Positions 16,536 through 23,763 of a stretch of 38,543 bases of DNA are shown here, piece after piece. Origin of the DNA: Oscillospiraceae bacterium (GTDB lineage: Bacteria > Bacillota > Clostridia > Oscillospirales > Oscillospiraceae). The notes beneath the pieces are model-generated. The model was not told where the DNA came from, did not search any database, and worked only from the letters and a program-made list of their open reading frames with translations. The stretch lies in assembly GCA_029012465.1 (NCBI GenBank), contig JAQXMD010000035.1:1-38543 (forward strand). The letters are read 5' to 3'. Numbering within the stretch: the first letter of the stretch is position 1; every line of letters starts with the position of its first letter. The translations under genes were made by a program, and so were the position numbers.

Positions 16536-18395
16536 ATGGAATGTCTTACGCCGCAGGAATTGAAGGATAAGGTTCTGTCTCTGCCCATGCTGCCGGGCGT
16601 CTATCTTATGAAGGACAAAACCGGCACCATCATCTATGTGGGCAAGGCCAAAAAGCTGAAAAACCGTGTGGGGAATTATTTTCAGGATTCTGCCAATCAT
16701 ACGCCAAAAACCCGGATGCTGGTTTCAAAGATCGTCAACTTTGACTATATCGTTGCCGGCTCGGAATTTGAAGCGCTGGTGCTGGAGTGCAGCCTCATCA
16801 AGCGGCATCAGCCCAAGTACAACATCCTTTTGAAGGATGACAAGGGCTATCCCTATATTCGGGTGGATCTGAAGGAGGAATACCCGGTTTTCACCATGGT
16901 GGGAAAGCGGGGGCAGGATCACGCCCGGTATTTTGGACCCTATGGAGGCCGCTTTGTGACCCAGCAGGCATTGGACACCATCCGATTGACCCTGCATCTT
17001 CCGGGATGCAGCAAAAAGTTTCCCCGTGATATCGGGAAGGACAGGCCCTGTCTCAACTATCAGATCGGCAACTGTGACGGCTGGTGCCAGAAGCACATGA
17101 CCTCCGAGGACTACCGGGAACGGATTCGACAGGGTATCCTCATGCTGGAGGGCCGGGATCAGGAGCTGGCCCGGCAGATGAAGGAGAAAATGGAGGAGGC
17201 CTCCGAAAACCTGGACTTTGAGGCCGCCGCAGCCTACCGGGATCGGTATCGTGCCATTGAGGCCCTGTCCCGGAAGCAGCTGGTCTGTTCCGGCGCCATG
17301 GCGGATACCGATGTGGTGGGCTATTTCACCGGCACAGCCAAAACGGGCTTCTCGGTGCTCCATTTTGTATCCGGTAATCTCATTGACAAGGATGTGGAGG
17401 TGCTGGAAACCCAGGTGGACGAGGACAGCGCCGAAAACCTCTCCGCTCTGGTAAAGCAGTATTATCTTCGCCGGGGGGTTGCGCCAAAGGACATCTATCT
17501 GCCCTTTGAAATTGAGGACAGTGATCTGTTTGCCCTTTTGCTCCAGCAGGAATACGGCAAAAAGGTCCGCATCTCCGTTCCCCAGCGGGGGGACAACGTG
17601 CGCCTCGTGGAAATGGCCATCCGAAATGCCCGGGAAGAGGCGGAGCGTGTTTCCACGGACTATGAACGGACCAACAAAACACTGGAGCTGCTGGGAACCA
17701 TGCTGGGGCTCAGTACCCTGCCCAAAAGGCTGGAGGCCTATGATATTTCCAATCTGGGCAGCACGGACATTGTGGCATCCATGACGGTATTCGTGGACGG
17801 ACAGCCCCTGAAACGGGATTATAAGCATTTCAAACTGAAGGATATGGAGCAGCAGGACGACTACGGCTCCATGCGGCAGATCATCGAACGCCGGTTCCGG
17901 CATTTTCTCGATGGGGACAAGGGCTTTGACCAGCGGCCGGATGCCCTTTTGATCGACGGCGGCGTGACCCATGCGGAAACGGTCCGCAGGCAGCTGGATT
18001 TCATGGGCTTGAGCATTCCCGTGTTCGGCATGGTGAAGGACGACCGCCACAGAACCCGGGCGCTGGTGACACCCGAGGGAAAAGAGATCGGCATTCAGGG
18101 AAATCAAAGCGTGTTTTCTCTGATCGGACGGATTCAGGAGGAGACCCACCGGTTTGCCATCACCTATCAGCGGCAGCTGAGAAGCAAGCATCTGAAGAAA
18201 TCCTCTCTGGACAATATTCCGGGCGTGGGGGAGAAGCGGAAGCAGCAGCTTCTGAAAAACTTTAAGACCATCAAGGCCATTGGCGGGGCCTCTGTGGAAG
18301 AGCTTTCCGCAGTGGTTCCCAGGAATACGGCCATGGCTGTTTACCAATACTATCACAGAGACAAGAATGCGGAGGAACAGACAATATGCGAGTAA
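16536..18395 (+). CDS. uvrC: Excinuclease ABC subunit C
   Basis: A 619-residue nuclease making the dual incisions in nucleotide excision repair. Domains in order: GIY-YIG (LPGVYLMKD, then IIYVGKAKKLKNR, residues about 15-90), a four-Cys segment (near residues 155-190), the UVR domain binding UvrB (about 205-240), the RNase H-like endonuclease (AYDISNLG onward) and a C-terminal helix-hairpin-helix (IPGVGEKRKQQLL). Start ATG 16536 has GGAGGT 7 bases upstream; an ATG at 16521 overlaps that site and is rejected. The end overlaps rsmD by 10 bases. Confidence 0.97.
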   Translation: MECLTPQELKDKVLSLPMLPGVYLMKDKTGTIIYVGKAKKLKNRVGNYFQDSANHTPKTRMLVSKIVNFDYIVAGSEFEALVLECSLIKRHQPKYNILLKDDKGYPYIRVDLKEEYPVFTMVGKRGQDHARYFGPYGGRFVTQQALDTIRLTLHLPGCSKKFPRDIGKDRPCLNYQIGNCDGWCQKHMTSEDYRERIRQGILMLEGRDQELARQMKEKMEEASENLDFEAAAAYRDRYRAIEALSRKQLVCSGAMADTDVVGYFTGTAKTGFSVLHFVSGNLIDKDVEVLETQVDEDSAENLSALVKQYYLRRGVAPKDIYLPFEIEDSDLFALLLQQEYGKKVRISVPQRGDNVRLVEMAIRNAREEAERVSTDYERTNKTLELLGTMLGLSTLPKRLEAYDISNLGSTDIVASMTVFVDGQPLKRDYKHFKLKDMEQQDDYGSMRQIIERRFRHFLDGDKGFDQRPDALLIDGGVTHAETVRRQLDFMGLSIPVFGMVKDDRHRTRALVTPEGKEIGIQGNQSVFSLIGRIQEETHRFAITYQRQLRSKHLKKSSLDNIPGVGEKRKQQLLKNFKTIKAIGGASVEELSAVVPRNTAMAVYQYYHRDKNAEEQTICE

Positions 18396-18925
18396 TTACA
18401 GGAACCGCCAGAGGCGCAAAGCTGAAAACACTGGACGGACTTGCCACCAGACCCACCTCCGACCGGGTCAAGGAGGCTGTGTTCAATATCATCCAGTTTG
18501 ACATTGAGGGGAGAAGAGTGCTGGACCTGTTTGGCGGCAGCGGCCAGATGGCCATTGAGGCTTTGAGCCGGGGGGCCAGCTATGGGGTTCTGGTGGATCA
18601 GAGCGGCGAGGCTGTGAAGATCATCCGGGAGAACCTGAAAAAGACGAAATTTGACCAGAAGGCCTCCGTATTCCAGATGGATTATATGCGGTATCTCTCC
18701 ACCTGCCGGGAAACGTTCGATATTATCTTCCTGGACCCGCCCTATGCAGAAAATTTTCTGGAAAATGCCCTGCAAAAAATATCGGAAATTGACATTTTGT
18801 CGGAAGGTGGTATAATAGTTTGCGAGCGGCCTCGGGAAAAGGAAATGCCCGCTACGGTGGGCGATCTGATCTGCTCCAGAGACTATTGTTATGGTAAGAC
18901 CGCAATCAATCTTTATACAAGGTGA
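18386..18925 (+). CDS. rsmD: 16S rRNA (guanine966-N2)-methyltransferase RsmD
   Basis: A 179-residue Rossmann-fold methyltransferase. The SAM-binding loop is DLFGGSG (47-53), followed by EALSRGA; the catalytic motif is LDPPY (116-120). The second position of the loop is Gly where Ala is common. It overlaps uvrC by 10 bases and precedes coaD by 5, an order (rsmD-coaD) frequent in Firmicutes. Confidence 0.95.
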   Translation: MRVITGTARGAKLKTLDGLATRPTSDRVKEAVFNIIQFDIEGRRVLDLFGGSGQMAIEALSRGASYGVLVDQSGEAVKIIRENLKKTKFDQKASVFQMDYMRYLSTCRETFDIIFLDPPYAENFLENALQKISEIDILSEGGIIVCERPREKEMPATVGDLICSRDYCYGKTAINLYTR

Positions 18926-18930
18926 TTCCA

Positions 18931-19416
18931 ATGAAAACGGCCATTTATCCCGGAAGCTTTGATCCTATCACACTGGGCCATCTGAACATCATTACCCGCG
19001 CTGCGGCGATTTTCGATAAGCTCATTGTATGCGTGGGTTACAATGCAAAGAAAAACCCCATGTTTACCGCGGAGGAGCGGGTGCAGCTGATTCGCAATGC
19101 CACAAAGGAGCTTGATAATGTGGAGGTTGTGGCTTCTGATGAGCTGCTGGCGCTGTTTGCGAAAAAGCATGGAGCGTGCACCATTGTAAAGGGACTGCGT
19201 GCGGTGTCTGATTTTGAATCTGAATTTACCATGAGTCTCATTAACAAGAAGCTGAACCCTGAGCTCGACACAATGTTCCTGACTGCTGAGGAAAGATTTA
19301 TGTACCTCAGCTCCAGTGCGGTGAAGGAACTGGGAAGATACGATGTGGATCTTTCGGATTTCCTGCCTGCTGAAGTAATCGACGAATTCAAAGCCAGATT
19401 AAATGCAAGGAGATAG
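18931..19416 (+). CDS. coaD: Phosphopantetheine adenylyltransferase
   Basis: A 161-residue nucleotidyltransferase, the penultimate step of coenzyme A synthesis. The start region reads YPGSFDPITLGH with the TxGH nucleotide-binding motif at 14-17; the C-terminal signature YLSSSAVKEL is present. ATG 18931 has AAGGTGAT upstream, overlapping the rsmD stop. An ATG at 18922 in the same frame lies inside that site and is rejected. Confidence 0.96.
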   Translation: MKTAIYPGSFDPITLGHLNIITRAAAIFDKLIVCVGYNAKKNPMFTAEERVQLIRNATKELDNVEVVASDELLALFAKKHGACTIVKGLRAVSDFESEFTMSLINKKLNPELDTMFLTAEERFMYLSSSAVKELGRYDVDLSDFLPAEVIDEFKARLNARR

Positions 19417-19421
19417 TTCAC

Positions 19422-19988
19422 ATGGACAACAAGACTATTGATTCCCTGCTGGACAGCATGGTCGCACTGGTAGGCGATGCCCGTGGGTCCCTGTTCGGAC
19501 AGGACAAATGTATGGTTGACCGGGATCAGCTGCTGTATCTTGTGGATGCGCTGCAAAACCAGATCCCCAAGGAGATCGCACAGGCAAAGGCCATCATTGA
19601 GGGCGCCAATGAGATTCGCACCAGCGCCCGGAAGGATGCTGCTGAGACCCGCAAAAATGCCGATAAGATCCTGAAGGATGCCGAAGAGCGGGCCGCAAAG
19701 CTCATTGAGGAGACCACCATTGTGACCTTTGCGAAGCGTCGGGAGCAGGAGATTCTGGATGCTGCTGAGGAGCAGCGTTCCATGCTGATTTCCGGTGCGG
19801 TGGCCTATGCGGATTCCATTATGGAGGATGCCGAAAAGACCGTTCAGGATGTTTATGACACCCTGAATGTGGGCATGGAGGCTCTGCAGAAGAAGGCCAA
19901 GGAGGACAAGGCAGAGTCCATGGCAAAGCTGAAGGAGGCCCGCCGTGCCCTCAAGAATGCCGCCAAGTCTGAACAAAAAGAGAAATAA
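19422..19988 (+). CDS. Coiled-coil protein resembling ATP synthase b-subunit/DivIVA-type proteins
   Basis: A 188-residue soluble protein, almost entirely charged alpha-helix. After a short N-terminal region (DSLLDSMVALVGDARGS) it has a long Ala/Glu/Lys/Arg-rich coiled coil from about residue 50 to the end, with a basic tail. There is no signal peptide or membrane segment, so although such proteins are often labelled ATPase or F0 subunit b, a true F0 role is excluded by the missing anchor. Genes of this kind often follow coaD in Clostridia; function unknown, possibly a division or scaffold protein. AAGGAGAT lies 7 bases before ATG. Confidence 0.8.
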   Translation: MDNKTIDSLLDSMVALVGDARGSLFGQDKCMVDRDQLLYLVDALQNQIPKEIAQAKAIIEGANEIRTSARKDAAETRKNADKILKDAEERAAKLIEETTIVTFAKRREQEILDAAEEQRSMLISGAVAYADSIMEDAEKTVQDVYDTLNVGMEALQKKAKEDKAESMAKLKEARRALKNAAKSEQKEK

Positions 19989-20006
19989 TATTTCAAATGT
20001 TCCATA

Positions 20007-20044
20007 CAACCTGTCTGAATTTCCCCCGGACAGGTTGTTTTTTT
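20007..20044 (+). terminator. Terminator ending the uvrC-rsmD-coaD unit
   Basis: CAACCTGTC (20007-20015) pairs perfectly with GACAGGTTG (20029-20037), followed by seven T residues. A strong intrinsic terminator. Confidence 0.95.
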
Positions 20045-20073
20045 GAACTTTTTGAAGAAACTTGGATATTTTA

Positions 20074-20099
20074 TGCAAGATGGGGACAAATGTCTTGCA
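20074..20099. promoter_or_regulatory. Inverted repeat upstream of the pyc promoter, possible operator
   Basis: TGCAAGA (20074-20080) and TCTTGCA (20093-20099) form a 7-bp inverted repeat with a 12-base centre, 30 bases upstream of the pyc -35 box. The size and position suit an activator or repressor site; the factor is unknown. Confidence 0.45.
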
Positions 20100-20128
20100 A
20101 TACAGAAATAAATCTATGTTTTCCACAC

Positions 20129-20157
20129 TTTACATAGGCCGGATGATAGGGTATAAT
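20129..20157 (+). promoter_or_regulatory. Promoter of pyc
   Basis: TTTACA (20129-20134), a 17-base spacer and a perfect TATAAT (20152-20157). The 5' leader of about 65 bases contains a small GC-rich hairpin (about 20179-20200) before the ribosome binding site. Confidence 0.88.
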
Positions 20158-20230
20158 GAAGATGCTACGACGAAAGTTGGCAGAGGGGTGGTGCCCCCTG
20201 CACAAACACATTTTACAATGAGGTGATTAT

Positions 20231-23200
20231 GTGATTCAAAAGCCCTTTAATAAGGTCCTTGCGGCCAACCGTGGTGAGATCGCGATCCGTATTTTCCGTG
20301 CCTGCTATGATTTGGGACTCCATACCGTTGCCATGTACTCCAATGAGGATATCAACGGTCAGTTCCGTACCCATGCAGACGAAGCATACCTGATCGGCGA
20401 GAATAAGAGCCCTGTTGGCGCTTATCTGGATATTCCGGCAATTATTGATCTGGCAAAGCGCCGGGGTGTTGATGCCATTCATCCCGGCTACGGCTTCCTG
20501 TCCGAGAATGCCGACTTTGCAAGAGCCTGCGAAGCTGCCGGTATTACCTTCATCGGCCCTCCCAGCGACATTCTTGCCATGATGGGCGACAAGCTCTCTG
20601 CAAAGCAGATTGCCATTCAGGCCGGTGTGCCCATCATTCCCGGCTGCACCGAGCCTCTGAAGGATGGAGACGAGGCTCTGGAAAAGGCCGTTTCCTTCGG
20701 CTTCCCTGTGATCCTGAAGGCTGCCGCCGGTGGCGGCGGACGCGGTATGCGCCGCTGTAACAGCCCTGAGGAGGTCAAGCCCGCATTTGAGCTGGTCCGC
20801 AGCGAGGCTCAGAAGGCCTTCGGCAATGATGACATTTTCATTGAGAAGTTCCTGGTGGAGCCCAAGCACATTGAGGTGCAGATTCTTGCGGACAAGTATG
20901 GCAACTGCTATCACATCGGTGAGCGTGACTGCTCCCTCCAGCGCCGCTACCAGAAGGTTGTAGAGTTTGCCCCTGCCTTCTCTGTTCCCGCTGAGGTTCG
21001 TGAAAGCATTCTCGCTGACGCTGTGAAGATCGCTAAGAGTGTTGGCTATGTGAACGCCGGTACGCTGGAGTTCCTGGTGGATAAGAGCGGCAACTACTAC
21101 TTCATCGAGATGAACCCCCGTATTCAGGTGGAGCACACCGTTACGGAGATGGTTACGGGCATTGATCTGGTTCGTGCGCAGATCCTGATTGCGGAAGGCT
21201 ATCCGCTGTCCACCCCTGAGATCGGTCTTTCCTGCCAGGAGGATGTCCAGATTCGTGGCTATGCCATTCAGTGCCGTGTCACCACCGAGGACCCCACCAA
21301 CAACTTTGCTCCCGACAACGGCAAAATTACCGCTTACCGTACCGGCGGCGGCTTCGGTGTCCGCCTCGATGGCGGCAACGTCACCACCGGCACCGTCATT
21401 TCTCCCTACTACGATTCCCTGATGGTAAAAGTCACCTGCCAGGACAACACCTTTAAGGGTGCCTGCCGTAAGGCCATGCGCGCCATCGGAGAGGTCCGCG
21501 TCCGGGGTGTCAAAACCAATATCCCCTTTGTTTCCAACATTCTCAGCCATCCCACCTTCCAGGCGGGCAAATGCCACACCAAGTTTATCGACGATACCCC
21601 CGAGCTGTTCGACATCACCGACTCCAAGGATCGTGCAACCCGCGTTCTGAAGTACATTGCCAACATTCAGGTGGCAAACCCCGACGCGGAGCGGAAGCAG
21701 TACGATACCCCCAGATTCCCGGTTGGCTCCGGCAATCCCAAGCCCGGCCTGAAGCAGATGCTGGATGAAAAGGGACCCGAGGCTGTGTCCAAGTGGGTCA
21801 TGGATCAGAAGAAGCTGCTGATTACCGACACCACCATGCGTGACGCCCATCAGTCCCTGCTGTCTACCAGAATGCGTACCCGCGACATGGTCAAGGGCGC
21901 TGACGGCACCGCCGACATTCTGGCGGATTGCTTCTCTCTGGAGATGTGGGGCGGCGCAACCTTCGACGTTGCCTACCGTTTCCTCCACGAGTCCCCCTGG
22001 GAGCGCCTTGACCTGCTCCGGGAGAAGATTCCCAACGTTCCCTTCCAGATGCTGCTCCGGGGCTCCAACACCGTGGGCTATCAGAACTACCCCGACAACG
22101 TTGTCCGTGAATTCGTCAAGCAGAGCGCACTGGGCGGCATTGACGTGTTCCGTGTCTTTGACTCCCTGAACTGGATTCCCGGCATGTCTATCGCCATGGA
22201 TGAGGTGCTCAATCAGGGTAAGTTCTGCGAGGCAACCATCTGTTACACCGGCGATATCATGGACAAGACCCGTACCCGCTACACCCTTGACTACTATGTG
22301 AAGCTGGCCAAGGAACTGGAGAAGCGGGGCGCCCACTCCATCTGTATCAAGGATATGTCCGGCCTGCTGAAGCCCTATGCGGCAAAGCTTCTTGTGAAGG
22401 CTCTGAAGGAGGAGGTCGGCATTCCGATTCACCTCCATACCCACGACACCACCGGCAACCAGGTTGCAACCCTGCTGATGGCAGCGGAGGCCGGTGTGGA
22501 CATTGTGGATACGGCAGTTGCCTCCATGTCCAGCCTGACCTCTCAGCCCTCCATGAATGCTGTTGTAGCAGCCCTTCAGGGCAACGAGCGGGATACCGGT
22601 ATTCCGCTGGAAGGCATTCAGGAGCTTACCGACTACTGGGCCGATGTGCGTCTCCGGTACGCAAATTTCGATCACGGCCTGAAGACCCCTGTCACCGATA
22701 TCTACCGCTACGAGATTCCCGGTGGTCAGTACACCAATCTGGAGCCTCAGGTGATCTCTCTGGGCCTTGGCAGCCGGTTTACGGAAGTCAAGGAGATGTA
22801 CAAGAAGGTCAACGATATGCTGGGTGATCTGGTGAAGGTTACGCCTTCCTCCAAGATGGTTGGCGATCTGGCGATCTTCATGGTTCAGAACGACCTGACC
22901 CCGGAGAACATTGTGGAAAAGGGCGAGGCCCTGACCTTCCCGGATTCTGTAGTGGCCTACTTCAAGGGCATGATGGGTCAGCCTCCCTGCGGCTTCCCGG
23001 AGGATCTCCAGCGGATCGTCCTCAAGGGCGAGGAGCCCATCACCTGCCGTCCCGGCGAGCTGCTTGAGCCTGTGGATTTTGACAAGGTTCGGGACGAGGT
23101 CAAGAACTTCCTGCCCAATCCCACCATGCGTGATGTGATCTCCTACTGTATCTATCCCAAGGTCTGCGAGGAGTACTGGAAGCACTCCAAGGAGTATGGC

Positions 23201-23653
23201 TATCTGATGCGTATGGGTTCTCATGTATTTTTCAACGGTCTGGCCCTGGGCGAGACCAATAAGATCAACATTGAGGACGGCAAGACTCTGGTCATCAAGT
23301 ATCTTGGTCTGGGCGATCAGAATGACGATGGCACCCGCAATGTCATCTTCGAGCTCAACGGCAACCGCCGTGAGGTGGCTGTTGTGGATAAGAACGCCGT
23401 TGTCACCGGCAAGGTGGTCGTCATGGCCGATCCTCAGGACAAGAGCCATACCGGCGCATCCATCCCCGGACTTGTGACAAAGGTCAACGTGAAGCCCGGA
23501 GACACCGTGGAGGAGAATCAGGTTGTGGCTGTCATCGAGGCCATGAAGATGGAAACCTCTGTGGTTGCCCGTATGGCCGGCGTTGTGGACGAGGTCTACG
23601 TTACCGAAGGCAGCAATGTGAAGGCTGGCGAGCTGCTGCTGACCATTCGCTGA
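20231..23653 (+). CDS. pyc: Pyruvate carboxylase (single-chain)
   Basis: A 1140-residue biotin enzyme converting pyruvate plus bicarbonate to oxaloacetate, the main anaplerotic entry here. Domains: biotin carboxylase (1 to about 450; GEIAIRIFRA, the glycine loop AAAGGGGRGMRR, EMNPRIQVEHTVTE), carboxyltransferase (from about 530; DTTMRDAHQSLLSTRMRTRD and the metal-site HLHTHDTTGN), a tetramerisation region and the biotinyl domain with EAMKMET, biotin on Lys1106. Size equals that of canonical PycA. The start is GTG 20231, right after GAGGTGAT; no in-frame ATG fits better. Codons are strongly biased, as expected of a highly expressed gene. It is a single-gene transcript with its own promoter and terminator. 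Confidence 0.97.
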   Translation: MIQKPFNKVLAANRGEIAIRIFRACYDLGLHTVAMYSNEDINGQFRTHADEAYLIGENKSPVGAYLDIPAIIDLAKRRGVDAIHPGYGFLSENADFARACEAAGITFIGPPSDILAMMGDKLSAKQIAIQAGVPIIPGCTEPLKDGDEALEKAVSFGFPVILKAAAGGGGRGMRRCNSPEEVKPAFELVRSEAQKAFGNDDIFIEKFLVEPKHIEVQILADKYGNCYHIGERDCSLQRRYQKVVEFAPAFSVPAEVRESILADAVKIAKSVGYVNAGTLEFLVDKSGNYYFIEMNPRIQVEHTVTEMVTGIDLVRAQILIAEGYPLSTPEIGLSCQEDVQIRGYAIQCRVTTEDPTNNFAPDNGKITAYRTGGGFGVRLDGGNVTTGTVISPYYDSLMVKVTCQDNTFKGACRKAMRAIGEVRVRGVKTNIPFVSNILSHPTFQAGKCHTKFIDDTPELFDITDSKDRATRVLKYIANIQVANPDAERKQYDTPRFPVGSGNPKPGLKQMLDEKGPEAVSKWVMDQKKLLITDTTMRDAHQSLLSTRMRTRDMVKGADGTADILADCFSLEMWGGATFDVAYRFLHESPWERLDLLREKIPNVPFQMLLRGSNTVGYQNYPDNVVREFVKQSALGGIDVFRVFDSLNWIPGMSIAMDEVLNQGKFCEATICYTGDIMDKTRTRYTLDYYVKLAKELEKRGAHSICIKDMSGLLKPYAAKLLVKALKEEVGIPIHLHTHDTTGNQVATLLMAAEAGVDIVDTAVASMSSLTSQPSMNAVVAALQGNERDTGIPLEGIQELTDYWADVRLRYANFDHGLKTPVTDIYRYEIPGGQYTNLEPQVISLGLGSRFTEVKEMYKKVNDMLGDLVKVTPSSKMVGDLAIFMVQNDLTPENIVEKGEALTFPDSVVAYFKGMMGQPPCGFPEDLQRIVLKGEEPITCRPGELLEPVDFDKVRDEVKNFLPNPTMRDVISYCIYPKVCEEYWKHSKEYGYLMRMGSHVFFNGLALGETNKINIEDGKTLVIKYLGLGDQNDDGTRNVIFELNGNRREVAVVDKNAVVTGKVVVMADPQDKSHTGASIPGLVTKVNVKPGDTVEENQVVAVIEAMKMETSVVARMAGVVDEVYVTEGSNVKAGELLLTIR

Positions 23654-23678
23654 GTTTGGCAATTTCATCTATGAATCT

Positions 23679-23706
23679 GGGGCTGTCTCAAACATGAGGC
23701 AGCCCC
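23679..23706. repeat. Hairpin after pyc, without a T run
   Basis: GGGGCTG (23679-23685) pairs with CAGCCCC (23700-23706) and an inner CTCA/TGAG stem continues it. It is followed by A6, not T, so it would not terminate pyc. The outer stem sequence is the same as in the first hairpin after valS (5034-5060). Confidence 0.6.
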
Positions 23707-23714
23707 AAAAAATT

Positions 23715-23756
23715 CATCGGTCGGCACTGTGATCGTGCCGGCCGATGGGCGTTTTT
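23715..23756 (+). terminator. Terminator of pyc
   Basis: A 13-bp stem (23715-23727 with 23735-23747, one G-T wobble, 7-base loop) followed after a few bases by TTTTT. It lies just before the convergent end of the SLH gene. Confidence 0.85.
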
Positions 23757-23763
23757 GTGTCCG

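Noticed and set aside
20213-23668. Open frame of about 1150 codons antisense to pyc
   Set aside because: Product of the strong codon bias of pyc; composition is His/Gly/Leu-rich shadow sequence without any domain.
23679-23706. Terminator for pyc or an insertion-sequence end
   Set aside because: The stem is followed by A6, not T, on the plus strand, and no transposase or matching second end is present; the real terminator follows at 23715.
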